The notes: generated from the letters alone by a model not told the origin. A stretch of 64,000 nucleotides of DNA from Thiocapsa roseopersicina (GCF_900106925.1 NZ_FNNZ01000004.1:124001-188000); one strand, 5' to 3'; shown: positions 34,573 through 43,109, numbered from the stretch's first letter. Program-made: numbers and translations.

Positions 34573-35289
34573 ATGGCCGCTCGAAAAAAACGCTCTCGGA
34601 AAATGCTGTTGCGCCGGATCGCGCTCGTGCTCGCGGGCATGATGGCGCTGTCGGTCGTGTTGGTTTTCATTCTGCGCTGGGTCGACCCGCCGACCTCCGC
34701 CTTCATGATTCAGCGCTGGATCACTGCCCATTCCGAACCCGGCGACCCGCCTTACGTCTATCACGAGTGGGCCGACTGGGACGCCATCCCGGCGGCCGTC
34801 AAGCTCGCCGTCATCGCCGCGGAAGACCAGCGCTTCCCGGGTCACGGCGGATTCGACACCATCGAGATCGAGCGCGCTTGGGAGCGCTATCGTGCCGGGG
34901 AGCGGCTGCGCGGGGCGAGCACCATCAGTCAGCAGACGGCAAAGAACCTCTTCCTCTGGTCCGGCCGCGACCCGATTCGCAAGGGACTCGAGGTCTGGTA
35001 CACGCTCCTGATCGAAACGCTTTGGCCCAAGGAGCGTATCCTCGAGGTCTATCTCAACATCGCCCAGCTCAGCCCCGACACCTTCGGCGTCGGGGCCGCG
35101 AGCTGGCGCTATTTCGACCGCCCGGTGATGGCGCTGAGCAGCTCGGATGCCGCCCTGATCGCCGCCGTGCTGCCGAATCCCAACATCTATCGGCTCGAAA
35201 CACCCTCGGCGACCGTACAGCGTCGCGCCACCTGGATCCGACGTCAGATGGCCCAGCTCGGCGGCGTGTCCTATCTCAACAAGCTCTGA
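34573..35289 (+). CDS. mtgA: Monofunctional peptidoglycan glycosyltransferase
   Basis: MtgA polymerises lipid II into glycan strands. The 238-residue protein has a basic start, one membrane helix (IALVLAGMMALSVVLVFILRW) and the GT51 domain: AVIAAEDQRFPGHGGFD with the catalytic glutamate, RGASTISQQTAKNLFLWSGR and WPKERILEVYLNIAQL. It lacks a transpeptidase domain. The product ends SYLNKL, 10 bp before the convergent NDUFA9-like gene's stop. Confidence 0.94.
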   Translation: MAARKKRSRKMLLRRIALVLAGMMALSVVLVFILRWVDPPTSAFMIQRWITAHSEPGDPPYVYHEWADWDAIPAAVKLAVIAAEDQRFPGHGGFDTIEIERAWERYRAGERLRGASTISQQTAKNLFLWSGRDPIRKGLEVWYTLLIETLWPKERILEVYLNIAQLSPDTFGVGAASWRYFDRPVMALSSSDAALIAAVLPNPNIYRLETPSATVQRRATWIRRQMAQLGGVSYLNKL

Positions 35290-35299
35290 TCGCGCCGAC

Positions 35300-36223
35300 C
35301 TATCGGTTCAGGTACCCCAACTGGTCGACACCGAACGGCGTCGGGGTCAGGCCAAGCCGGGCGAAACTGTCGTTCTCGTAGCAGACGTTCCCCTCCATCA
35401 ACATCCGGATCTGATCGCGTGAGATGGGAAACCAGGGATAGCGGTCGAGCAGACTCGCGGTCGCCTTGATGGCCATCGCCGGGGCCGGCAGCATCAGCTT
35501 GGTCTTGCCGGACGCCGCGGCGATGGTGGTCAAAATCGCCTTCCAGCTCAGACGTTGAGGACCGCACAAGCTGTAGATCTGGGACTCGGTTCGCGCCTGG
35601 GTGACGGCCAGCACGAAGGCCGCCGCGACGTCGTCGATATGGACCGGCGCCAGCTCGAAACCGCCCGCATTCTTGGGAAACAGGCCACTGTAGAAGAGCG
35701 GCGCCGGCATCGGGCTATCGATGATGTCCTTCTTGAGCTGGGAGCAGAACTCCATGCGACCGTCCGGGTCGCCGAAGACGACCGAGGGGCGGAAGATGGT
35801 CCAGCGCAGCCCGGATGCCTTGAGCGCCGCCTCGGCGAGTGCCTTACTGCGCTGATAGGGCGTGCCCTCGACGTGGACCCCGTTGGCGCTCATCAGGATA
35901 AAACGGTCCAACCCCTGTCGCTTCGCCGCCGCGATCGTGTCCTCGACACCGACACGCTGCAGCGCATCGAAGGTAATCCCGCGGCTCGGAAACTCGCGCA
36001 GGATGCCGATCAGATAGATCACCGCATCCGAGCCCTCCAGGCAACGATCGAGCGCCCCCGGATCGGCGACGTCACCCGGGACGATATCGCAATCCTCCGG
36101 CTGCGCGACCTTCTGCTCGCTGCCCGGCCGGACCAGAAGCCGCGGCCGATGACCGGCGGCGATCAGATGCCGAGAGATGTTGGTGCCGACAAAGCCGGTA
36201 CCGCCGATGATGGCAACCTTCAT
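35300..36223 (-). CDS. Complex I NDUFA9-like NAD(P)-binding protein (extended SDR)
   Basis: The 307-residue protein has a Rossmann start MKVAIIGGTGFVGTNISRHL and the pattern of atypical SDRs of the NDUFA9 group (PSVVFGDPDGRMEFC, APVHIDDVAAAFVLAV). The YxxxK catalytic pair is replaced by YQRSKALAE, so a Tyr and Lys are present at the usual place. Bacterial members bind NAD(P) and have been linked to quinone or complex I function, but no specific reaction is established. It stands alone, divergent from the SDR gene across a 405-bp region filled by two repeats. Confidence 0.87.
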   Translation of the reverse strand: MKVAIIGGTGFVGTNISRHLIAAGHRPRLLVRPGSEQKVAQPEDCDIVPGDVADPGALDRCLEGSDAVIYLIGILREFPSRGITFDALQRVGVEDTIAAAKRQGLDRFILMSANGVHVEGTPYQRSKALAEAALKASGLRWTIFRPSVVFGDPDGRMEFCSQLKKDIIDSPMPAPLFYSGLFPKNAGGFELAPVHIDDVAAAFVLAVTQARTESQIYSLCGPQRLSWKAILTTIAAASGKTKLMLPAPAMAIKATASLLDRYPWFPISRDQIRMLMEGNVCYENDSFARLGLTPTPFGVDQLGYLNR

Positions 36224-36278
36224 ATGAGCCTCCTTTCGCGTTGATGGGGTGTGGCGGACGACGTACCGTCATCCGGTT

Positions 36279-36364
36279 TAAACCGCGCCGGGTGCGGTAT
36301 GCATCGTTTGCTGGATTGGCTTGGCCGCGCCAGCTTCGACGATCGTCGGAGCTGGCGCGACTTA
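36279..36364. repeat. Palindrome-ended intergenic repeat, copy 6a
   Basis: TAAACCGCGCC (36279-36289) pairs with GGCGCGACTTA (36354-36364), two mismatches. The core has a strong hairpin GCCAGCTTCGAC/GTCGGAGCTGGC. It is followed by an AT-rich spacer (AGCATTAAAAAATATTAAATT) and inverted copy 6b. Confidence 0.8.
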
Positions 36365-36387
36365 AAGCATTAAAAAATATTAAATTT

Positions 36388-36472
36388 TAAACCGCGCCGA
36401 CTCCAGCGGTCGTCAAAACTGCCGGGGCCGGTCCCATCCGAAAACCTCGCATACCGCACAGGGCGCGGTTTA
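36388..36472. repeat. Palindrome-ended intergenic repeat, copy 6b (inverted)
   Basis: TAAACCGCGCC (36388-36398) and GGCGCGGTTTA (36462-36472) form a perfect 11-bp inverted repeat. The reverse complement of its core (GTGCGGTATGCGAGG...GGATGGGACCGGCCCCGG) matches copy 5, so this copy is inverted relative to 6a. Both lie in the divergent gap before the SDR gene. Confidence 0.82.
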
Positions 36473-36628
36473 AGTCGAGAATATCGGGGCGATCCGGACC
36501 GAGACGAGCCCCTTCCGAAGGTGCGTATCTTGTCCAGGATCGCAAGGCGCGCTGTCCAGGTCTTGCAAAACTTTCGCCCCGCCTGAACCTGCCCTGCTAC
36601 ACCTCAACCCGTTTCATAGGGGCTCGAA

Positions 36629-37330
36629 ATGTCAAAAACCTATTTGATCGTCGGCGGCACCTCCGGCATCGGCGCCGCACTGCTCAATAAGCTTATCGAG
36701 CGCGGCCATCGTGTGATTCAACTCTCGCGTCACCCGGAAGCGGCGCCGGATCACCCGGCGGTCACCAGTCTGCATTGGGACGTCCGAACGAACGACTTCC
36801 CCGCCGATGCGCTGCCGGGGAAACTCGATGGCCTCGTCTACTGCCCCGGCACCATCCGCCTTCGCCCCTTCGAGCGGCTGGCCGAGAAGGAGTGGACGGA
36901 AGACCTCGAGATCAATCTGCTCGGTGCGGTGCGGGCGCTGCAGGGTGCGATGAAGGCGCTCAAAGCGGCAGACTCCGCCAGCATCGTGCTGTTCAGCACG
37001 GTCGCCGTCGGAACCGGATTGCCGTTTCACGCCTCGATCGCGAGTGCGAAGGGCGCGGTGGAGGGCCTGACGCGATCGCTTGCCGCCGAGCTCGCGCCGC
37101 GCATCCGGGTCAACGCCGTCGCGCCGACCCTGACGGCGACACCGCTCGCCGAACGTCTGCTCGGAAACGAGTCCAAGCGTACCGCTGCGGCCGAACGGCA
37201 CCCCTTGCGAACGATCGGAGAGCCCGAAGACGTCGCGGGTGCCGCACTGTGGCTGCTGGAGGACGCCCGCATGACCACGGGTCAAGTGATCCGAGTCGAT
37301 GCCGGTTTAGCCACCCTGCGATCGACCTGA
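36629..37330 (+). CDS. SDR family protein lacking the catalytic tyrosine
   Basis: The 233-residue Rossmann protein has the cofactor motif GGTSGIGAALLNKL (about residues 8-21), YCPGTIRLRPFE in place of NNAG, and the C-terminal DVAGAALWLLEDARMTTGQV. The active-site pattern YxxxK reads IASAK, so the catalytic tyrosine is missing while the lysine is kept. It may bind NAD(P)H without classical oxidoreductase chemistry or use a different residue. It is a single gene, preceded by an AGGGGC-like ribosome site. Confidence 0.85.
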   Translation: MSKTYLIVGGTSGIGAALLNKLIERGHRVIQLSRHPEAAPDHPAVTSLHWDVRTNDFPADALPGKLDGLVYCPGTIRLRPFERLAEKEWTEDLEINLLGAVRALQGAMKALKAADSASIVLFSTVAVGTGLPFHASIASAKGAVEGLTRSLAAELAPRIRVNAVAPTLTATPLAERLLGNESKRTAAAERHPLRTIGEPEDVAGAALWLLEDARMTTGQVIRVDAGLATLRST

Positions 37331-37424
37331 CGCACTCCGAAGCGGTTCGACGAGGACGTGAACCGCTTCGAGACGCCCCCCGCTTCAAAGGGCGTCGGCG
37401 ATTGGTGGGATCAGGACTCGGGAA

Positions 37425-37784
37425 TCAACCTCCGATGGCGTGCGTTCCCGTGCTCAGGGCGCCGTGCGGTGGGGTGCGGGGGATACTGATTTGACGGCGC
37501 GCCCGGCGCAGATTGCGACGTGCGAGTCCGAAGACCTCGTCGATGGCTTCCTTCGCCGTTTTGCGTGCGTCCCGGACGACGATTTGGCGCCCATGGGCGA
37601 TCTTGGCGGAGAGCTCGCAGCGGACGCGGTGTCCGTGGAGCGGGTCGAATTCCTCTTGGATGGTGGCCTTCGCCTCCAGGTCTTCGCCGGGGAAGCGTGC
37701 CGCAAGCTTGGCCACTTCGGTCTCGATATGACGGCGGATATCCCCGTCCAAGGCGAGGGTATCCCCGCCGATTTTGATCAGCAT
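37425..37784 (-). CDS. HPF/RaiA-type ribosome-associated protein
   Basis: The 119-residue protein has the beta-alpha-beta fold pattern of hibernation-promoting factor/YfiA: MLIKIGGDTLALDGDIRRHI, VRCELSAKIAHGRQIVVRDA and AKEAIDEVFGLARRNL. HPF-type proteins bind the 30S decoding region and silence ribosomes in stationary phase. The family start is at ATG 37784; the longer open frame upstream has no matching pattern. It is monocistronic. Typical HPF has about 95 residues, so it carries a short C-terminal tail. Confidence 0.8.
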   Translation of the reverse strand: MLIKIGGDTLALDGDIRRHIETEVAKLAARFPGEDLEAKATIQEEFDPLHGHRVRCELSAKIAHGRQIVVRDARKTAKEAIDEVFGLARRNLRRARRQISIPRTPPHGALSTGTHAIGG

Positions 37785-38099
37785 ACTCTTCGAATCTCCG
37801 AAGACCCTGTCCAAGCGGACAACCGAGGTTACCTCGTTCGGTCGGGTCGGTCTGTGGGGGGCGAGCGGTGCGGATGAGTGTGTCCCGGATGAGACTCCGA
37901 ATCGGAGGGGACACAACGCGGCGTTTTCGCTCGCGGGGAGATCATGGCGTTGCACGCGCCGAAAAGCAAGGCACGGGAGCGCCGCAGACGCGACGGGCCT
38001 TGCCGGACGCGGCCGTGCAGTCGATCTCCGGGGGCGACATCAACCCCGGGGCGGCGCATTCAGACGTTGCCGAAAGATCCGAAGCTGGCGGCTGGCGGC

Positions 38100-38243
38100 T
38101 CATCACGCCATCAACACCATCTCCGTGGAATTTCCGACCAGATTCTGTCGAACTTTTCACGCGCGTCCGTCTCGAAACCTGCGAGCCTCCTCGGAGGCGG
38201 TCTGACTCCTTGTCGTGTTCCCCGCCTCCGGCGGGGTTTTTTT
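38100..38243 (+). ncRNA. Candidate small RNA 1 (5' end not defined)
   Basis: A terminator at 38220-38243 has no upstream coding gene. It is preceded by the hairpin GCCTC-CTCG-GAGGC (about 38185-38200) and an unpaired-looking CTCCTT, complementary to ribosome-binding sites. The 5' boundary given is arbitrary. The call rests on structure only. Confidence 0.3.
38220..38243 (+). terminator. Intrinsic terminator, first of a tandem pair
   Basis: CCCCGCC (38220-38226) pairs with GGCGGGG (38230-38236) over TCC and is followed by seven T. The T-tract is only on the plus strand, so it stops rightward transcription. Confidence 0.88.
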
Positions 38244-38249
38244 GTCCGC

Positions 38250-38411
38250 AGCGATCAGCGCGGATCGCCGCAACGCGGCGTCACACCCGGCCGCACGTGC
38301 CGATCCGACGGGGCGTCGGATTCGGGAACCCTTCGACGTCTTCGGACTCAAAGCGAACGCAACGATGAGTTCTCCTTAGTTCGCTCGCCCCGCATCGCGG
38401 GGCGTCTTTTT
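38250..38411 (+). ncRNA. Candidate small RNA 2 (5' end not defined)
   Basis: Between the two terminators lies about 140 bp with the perfect stem ATCCGAC/GTCGGAT and the stem AGCGAAC/GTTCGCT, whose 20-base loop exposes CTCCTT, then a terminator. The tail CTCCTT...hairpin...TTTTTGTCCG is like that of candidate 1. The 5' end is unknown. Confidence 0.35.
38387..38411 (+). terminator. Intrinsic terminator, second of a tandem pair
   Basis: GCCCCGC (38387-38393) pairs with GCGGGGC (38397-38403) over ATC, followed by GTCTTTTT. It ends 25 bp before the Nei/Fpg start codon, so the glycosylase gene must use a promoter downstream or readthrough. Confidence 0.85.
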
Positions 38412-38435
38412 GTCCGTCGGATCTCGATTCACCCC

Positions 38436-39269
38436 ATGCCCGAAGGCGACACCATCCACAAGCTCGCGACCTTCCTGTCCGGCGCTTTGGTTGATCAGCG
38501 TCTCGACGGCGCCCGTCTGCAGGGTCGCGCCATCCCGGCGCTCGCACAGGATCGCATCCTGCAGGTGACCAGCAAGGGCAAACATCTCTTCATCGACTTC
38601 GAAGGCGGGGCCTCGCTTCGGGTCCACCTCGGGATGTACGGTTCCTGGCATCGTTACCCGATCGGACAGACCTGGCAGAAGCCCGCACATCGGGCAACCC
38701 TCGTCTTGAGCGCCGCAGGACAAGACTACGTCTGCTTCAACGCAAAAGAGGTCGAGATCCTCGACACCCACGGGTTGCGAAGACGCGATCGGACCGACCG
38801 CCTCGGGCCGGATCTGAGTCGCGATGCACCGGCCGCCGAGTCCCTGCTTCACCGCGCACGCGATCTCTTATGCCCCGACACCGAGCTCGTCGATCTGCTG
38901 CTCGATCAGCGCATCGCCAGCGGCATCGGCAACGTCTACAAATCCGAGGTCCTCTTCCTGGTGCGCTGCGCACCAAGCACCCGCTTGGGCGACATCTCGG
39001 AAGAGACCTTCGCCGCGCTCTACCGGACCGCGGAACGCCTGCTCCTGAACAACCTCGGCGGCGGTCCCCGCGTCACGCGCACCGTCGACGACGGTCGCGG
39101 CATCCTCTGGGTTTACGGCCGCGCCGGACAGCCCTGCTTTCGCTGCAGGGCGAGCCTGCTGCGGGAACGTCTCGGGCAACACGCAAGATCCACCTACTGG
39201 TGCCCGGCCTGCCAGTCAGGACAAGGCGTTTCCCGGGAAAGAATCGACCGACATGTGGGGGCAACTTGA
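38436..39269 (+). CDS. Fpg/Nei family DNA glycosylase
   Basis: A base-excision DNA glycosylase/AP lyase with the catalytic N-terminus after Met removal, MPEGDTIHKLATFL, typical of endonuclease VIII (Nei)-type members. The 277-residue protein has the helix-two-turn-helix LDQRIASGIGNVYKSEVLFL (about residues 153-172) and a C-terminal zinc finger CFRCRASLLRERLGQHARST with WCPACQ. The start ATG is set by the invariant P-E motif. Its last codons and stop lie inside an inverted repeat. Confidence 0.92.
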   Translation: MPEGDTIHKLATFLSGALVDQRLDGARLQGRAIPALAQDRILQVTSKGKHLFIDFEGGASLRVHLGMYGSWHRYPIGQTWQKPAHRATLVLSAAGQDYVCFNAKEVEILDTHGLRRRDRTDRLGPDLSRDAPAAESLLHRARDLLCPDTELVDLLLDQRIASGIGNVYKSEVLFLVRCAPSTRLGDISEETFAALYRTAERLLLNNLGGGPRVTRTVDDGRGILWVYGRAGQPCFRCRASLLRERLGQHARSTYWCPACQSGQGVSRERIDRHVGAT

Positions 39270-39328
39270 GTCGCCACGTCAGTAATTCGCAGACCAAGAG
39301 GAATGGGCGACTCAAGTCGCCCCACACT
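39254..39328. repeat. Inverted GGCGACT repeat pair after the Nei gene
   Basis: TGTGGGGGCAACTTGAGTC.. (from 39254) and ..GACTCAAGTCGCCCCACA (to 39328) are inverted copies of about 21 bp with one or two differences. The left copy contains the glycosylase stop codon (TGA, 39267-39269). The unit resembles 10923-10946. Confidence 0.6.
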
Positions 39329-39407
39329 CGCCCCAACAGTCCCGTTTAGAAACGCTCGGTACGTCTGCCGGGGCAAACGTGCGCGTCCCGGGATTCCCGG
39401 CCGACGC

Positions 39408-39986
39408 TCAAGGCCCCGTCGGAAGTTCAACCTTCAAGGTCGCGACATCACCCAGCACGGCGCGGATCTCGGCAAGCGTCGGCGCCCGTGTATAGGCCGG
39501 GTCATCGAGCCGCCCCAAACAGGTCATGCGCATCAGATTCGGGTCATGGCTGTCGTCGAGCCAAAAGTGATAGCCCGGACGAATCATCTGCGACCCGCCG
39601 CTGTCGCCGTGACCGGCCAGTTGGAAGCGAACGCCTTCGCTTGGGCCCAGCGTTGGAACACGGCCGGACACCAATGCAAGATAGTTCTGCACGCGGGTGA
39701 TCGGGATCTCGCCGGCCGGGATGCTCTGGGTGCTCGCGTCATCGATCCGGCGGACCTCGAGGACACAGCTCGTCCCGCCGCCCGCACCTCGCGCGTCCCG
39801 ATCCGACAGGAAGACCCGCGCCCGTCCGGGCGGGATCGACACCGGCCGGTTCAGTGTCAGAGTGCTGCCCGCGGGGACCTCCACCCAGCCCGTCTCCACG
39901 GATTCACGCACGAGGGTTTGACAACCGCCGATCAGAAAGACCAACGCGCCGAGGACGCTTGATCGGATCAGGGTGTTCGCAGTCAT
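39408..39986 (-). CDS. Putative lipoprotein of unknown function
   Basis: The 192-residue protein has a lipobox signal peptide (MTANTLIRSSVLGALVFLIGGC, lipid Cys at residue 22 by the count shown). After it come TLTLNRPVSIPPGRARVFLS, a cysteine strand (TSCVLEVRRID) and a Gly-rich FQLAGHGDSGGSQMIRPGYHF. It is likely anchored to the outer membrane. I do not recognise the family. It is divergent from the pilin cluster by about 216 bp; a link to pili is possible but not shown. Confidence 0.72.
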   Translation of the reverse strand: MTANTLIRSSVLGALVFLIGGCQTLVRESVETGWVEVPAGSTLTLNRPVSIPPGRARVFLSDRDARGAGGGTSCVLEVRRIDDASTQSIPAGEIPITRVQNYLALVSGRVPTLGPSEGVRFQLAGHGDSGGSQMIRPGYHFWLDDSHDPNLMRMTCLGRLDDPAYTRAPTLAEIRAVLGDVATLKVELPTGP

Positions 39987-40202
39987 GAGTTTTGTCCCGG
40001 TTGGTTGCCTTATCCTGACCGATATAGTGGCGATCGCCTCGGAGATCACGCCGAGCCCCCTGGTCAACAGTGTTCGTCGACACTGGAAAATTACACGAAA
40101 TGTATTCATACTCAATCGTACACGCGATGACACGGAAACCGACGCCACGACCCCATCGGCGCGGTCACTCGCACCACCCGGCTCGATGGCAAGGACGCGC
40201 GA

Positions 40203-40655
40203 ATGGCAAGGACACTCGAAAAACCCCGAACCGGCTTCACCCTCATCGAGCTCCTGATCGTCATCGCGGTGATCACCATCCTCGCCACCGTGGCCTTCCC
40301 CGCCTATCAGGACCAGATCCGCAAGGCACGACGCACGGACGGACAAACAGCCCTCGTCGGCATCGCGATGGCTCAGGAGCGCTTTCGCGCCAATTGTAGC
40401 CGCTATGCAGGGACACTGGACCCCGATACATCCGGGATGGTTTGCAGTCCCGGAAACGGTTACAGCCTGCAGCTTCCGACAAAAAGCCCCGAAGGCTGGT
40501 ATGACCTGACCCTGAGCGACGCGAACGCGTCCGGCTTTACCGCGACCGCGACAGCGCTGAACGCCCAAACGGCGGATCGATCGGGCGGGGTCGCCTGCAA
40601 GGTTTTGACGATCGACCAAGAAGGCGCGAAGACGCCGCGCGAATGCTGGCGTTGA
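40203..40655 (+). CDS. pilE: Type IV pilin-like protein (PilE)
   Basis: A class III prepilin: short leader MARTLEKPRTG, then FTLIELLIVIAVITILATVA with Glu5 after the cleavage Gly, and a globular part with cysteines that could form a disulfide (NCSRY...MVCSP and ACKV...ECWR). At 150 residues it is like PilE minor pilins, which prime or join the pilus. It is first in a five-gene minor-pilin series; its stop overlaps the next start by 13 bp. Confidence 0.9.
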   Translation: MARTLEKPRTGFTLIELLIVIAVITILATVAFPAYQDQIRKARRTDGQTALVGIAMAQERFRANCSRYAGTLDPDTSGMVCSPGNGYSLQLPTKSPEGWYDLTLSDANASGFTATATALNAQTADRSGGVACKVLTIDQEGAKTPRECWR

Positions 40656-41323
40656 GACGCACCGCAATGGTCGGCGTTGCACGCATCCGCAAGACAAGCA
40701 CGGACGGACGAGCGAGCATCGCCTGCGCGCGACGAGCCGCTCACTCGAAGACCTCGCCCGGGTTCACCCTGCTTGAGCTCATGTTCACGGTGTCGGTGCT
40801 CGCCATCCTGGCGTCCTTGGGCGTTCCGGCGATGCAGGAAATGCTTGAGCGCAACCGGTTGAAGGGCGCAGCCCAAGCGTTTGCGGAGGATCTGCAATGG
40901 GTTCGCGGCGAGGCCATTCGGCGAAATCGTGATCTGCATTTGATCTTCGATGCCGGTTCGCCGTGGTGTTACGGCATCAGCGAGGCGAGCGCGTGCGACT
41001 GCCATCTCACCGATCCGGATAACGCGAATGCCTGCACCCTGTCGATCAACGGCACGACGGTGCTCAAGCACGTCCCTGCCGCAAACTATGCCGGGGTCGG
41101 CGCGACGGCGACCTTCGATCTAGGATTGACCGGATTCGAAAGACGACGCGGAACCACGATGCGCATGGGCTCCGGATCGGCAGGCTCGGAGCGTCACGGC
41201 AACGGGAGCGTCACCTTCAACAACCCGCGCGACGAACAGCTCAAGGTCATTCTGAGCATGACCGGCCGCGTGCGGGTGTGCTCGCCGGATCAGTCCGTAC
41301 CGGGATTCCGCCGATGCGACTGA
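40643..41323 (+). CDS. fimT: Minor pilin FimT/GspH-like
   Basis: The 226-residue protein has a long, basic leader (about 39 residues with the ATG at 40643; ATG 40667 is an alternative), then SPG|FTLLELMFTVSVLAILASLG and the GspH/FimT domain (LQWVRGEAIRRNRDLHLIFD). FimT minor pilins bind DNA or help prime pilus assembly. The two ends overlap their neighbours, which suggests coupled translation. Confidence 0.88.
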   Translation: MLALRRTAMVGVARIRKTSTDGRASIACARRAAHSKTSPGFTLLELMFTVSVLAILASLGVPAMQEMLERNRLKGAAQAFAEDLQWVRGEAIRRNRDLHLIFDAGSPWCYGISEASACDCHLTDPDNANACTLSINGTTVLKHVPAANYAGVGATATFDLGLTGFERRRGTTMRMGSGSAGSERHGNGSVTFNNPRDEQLKVILSMTGRVRVCSPDQSVPGFRRCD

Positions 41324-42066
41324 CTCTCCCTTCGCCCTCGATCAACATCGCGGAAGGGTCGCTCCGGCGACAGGCGGGAGTGACCCTGACGGATCTCCTA
41401 GTCGGCACGACCGTCGGCGCGCTGGTCCTCATCGGGATCTCGACCACCTATGTCCTCGGTGCACGCTCCACCTCGCAGAACGTCGAGCAGGCCCGATTGA
41501 ACCAAGAGCTGCGCGCCGTGCTCGAGATCATGCAGCAGGATATCCGTCGCGCCGGTTTCTGGGATATGTCGGTGGTCGCAGATCCGGATCCGGCGAAAAA
41601 CCCATTTGAGAGCACGATCGACGGCATCGATCGCAGGCTTCGCACCGGACAGGTCGGCGGGGAGTCGACCGGAAGCTGCATCCTCTACAGCTACGACCTG
41701 GAACACGGCAACCCGACCGCGATGACGATGTTCGGGTTTCGCCTGCGTGATCAATCCGTTCAGATGCGCACCGGCCCCTCAAGCGTCGGCGACAAGACCT
41801 TCGAGTGCACGATCGGCAGCGGCAGCTGGGAGCGGATCACCAGCGAGGATGTACGCATCACGGACTTGCGTTTCACCATCGTGACCGCGCAGACGAACCT
41901 GGCTCCCGGAAAGGAAGACGTCGCCTGTGCAACCGACGAGCTTTGCCGGGAATCGCGACGGGTCGCGATCCTGATGGCCGGCCGAATTCGTAACGATCCA
42001 GCCGTACGACAAAGCCTGCAAGCGACCGTCGCCGTGCGGAATGACCGCTATTTCATCAAGGAGTGA
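41314..42066 (+). CDS. pilW: Minor pilin PilW-like
   Basis: The 250-residue protein has the prepilin site QAG|VTLTDLLVGTTVGALVLIG, where the usual Phe1 and Glu5 are replaced by Val and Asp. The rest matches PilW: QELRAVLEIMQQDIRRAGFW and a C-terminal beta-rich part (RVAILMAGRIRNDPAVRQSL). PilW is part of the priming complex with PilV and PilX. ATG 41314 overlaps the fimT stop. Confidence 0.87.
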   Translation: MRLTLPSPSINIAEGSLRRQAGVTLTDLLVGTTVGALVLIGISTTYVLGARSTSQNVEQARLNQELRAVLEIMQQDIRRAGFWDMSVVADPDPAKNPFESTIDGIDRRLRTGQVGGESTGSCILYSYDLEHGNPTAMTMFGFRLRDQSVQMRTGPSSVGDKTFECTIGSGSWERITSEDVRITDLRFTIVTAQTNLAPGKEDVACATDELCRESRRVAILMAGRIRNDPAVRQSLQATVAVRNDRYFIKE

Positions 42067-42092
42067 TCGGCATCCGCCGATGAGGGAGACCA

Positions 42093-43109
42093 ATGACCTC
42101 GCGGAAAATCAAACAGCAGCGCGGTGCGCTTACGCTCATGCTTGGCTTATTGCTGCTCATGGGCTCGACTATTCTGACGCTCAGCTCCGTTCGTGTCGGC
42201 ATCATGGAGCAGCGGATCGCAAACAACGAATTGCGCGCCAAAGAGGCGCAGCAGGCGGCACAGGCGGGACTCGACTATGCGCTCGCCCGGATCGCCCAGG
42301 GTAACAACGTCGACACCCCGCCCCCGGTCACTGCCACCGGCGACGCCACTTACGACATCGTATTGACTGAAAACGAGCGCAACAATGAGATCTGTGTTTT
42401 ATCCCGGGCCAGTGCTCGCGGGGATGACAGCATCGAGGCAGTTGCTACAGAGTGCTTTCAGCAACAACGCTTGCTCAAGGGCGGAACCGGCACCGGCCAT
42501 GCGCCACTCGTTCTCAACGGCTGCCTGAGCGGCGCGACCGGCGATCCGGACATCTACCCCCGTGACTGCACAGGCGTAGACGAGGGCGAGGACTGCGCTT
42601 CGGTCGCCATTACCTCGTCGGCCGAGATGTCATGTTTGGACACGGGGCATCTCGACCTGCATGGAGGTGACATCGAGGACGATGACTTCACCGGCAGCGC
42701 CTGGGATCAGGTCTTCGACATCAGTAAGGACGAGTTCAAGGCGATCGCCGACACCGGCGACCCGCAATTCCTCTGGATCAACTCATCAAGCAATTGGCAC
42801 CAGAGTCTCGGCTCACCCGCGAAACCTGTATATCTCGTCTTCAGCGCGGCGGCCGATTGTCCGAAGCTAAACGGCAATCCGACGATCTACGGGATTGTCT
42901 ATTTCGAGAACGCGGCCGGCTGTCGCAGTCAGGGCTGGGGCGGGGCCACTGTTTACGGTACGGTCGTTTTCGACGGGGATCTGAATAAACTGACGGCAAA
43001 CAGTCGGTTCTATCATTGGAGTCGAGCCGGCACCGACGGAGAACGGGCGAACCTCGATCGGGTCCGATCAGCCAGTCGTATCCCCGGCAGCTGGCGTGAC
43101 TGGGATTGA
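42093..43109 (+). CDS. pilX: Minor pilin PilX-like
   Basis: This 338-residue protein starts MTSRKIKQQRGALTLMLGLL, the hydrophobic non-canonical N-terminus of PilX (no Glu5), then EQRIANNELRAKEAQQAAQAG, which is the family helix. The C-terminal half is longer than in Pseudomonas PilX (about 200 residues) and contains many cysteines (NGCLSGATG, RDCTGVDEGEDCAS, SCLDTGHL) and a PPxDCPK-like strand. Function: a minor pilin in pilus priming. Confidence 0.85.
   Translation: MTSRKIKQQRGALTLMLGLLLLMGSTILTLSSVRVGIMEQRIANNELRAKEAQQAAQAGLDYALARIAQGNNVDTPPPVTATGDATYDIVLTENERNNEICVLSRASARGDDSIEAVATECFQQQRLLKGGTGTGHAPLVLNGCLSGATGDPDIYPRDCTGVDEGEDCASVAITSSAEMSCLDTGHLDLHGGDIEDDDFTGSAWDQVFDISKDEFKAIADTGDPQFLWINSSSNWHQSLGSPAKPVYLVFSAAADCPKLNGNPTIYGIVYFENAAGCRSQGWGGATVYGTVVFDGDLNKLTANSRFYHWSRAGTDGERANLDRVRSASRIPGSWRDWD

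Larger units (their letters stand above)
37785..38435. other. 651-bp region with two plus-strand terminators and no ORF
   Basis: No protein gene is seen here. It holds the HPF-like promoter on the minus strand, a short tandem CTGGCGG repeat near 38085, and two intrinsic terminators oriented for plus-strand transcription, although the nearest upstream plus-strand gene ends at 37330. This argues for one or two non-coding transcripts. Confidence 0.55.
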
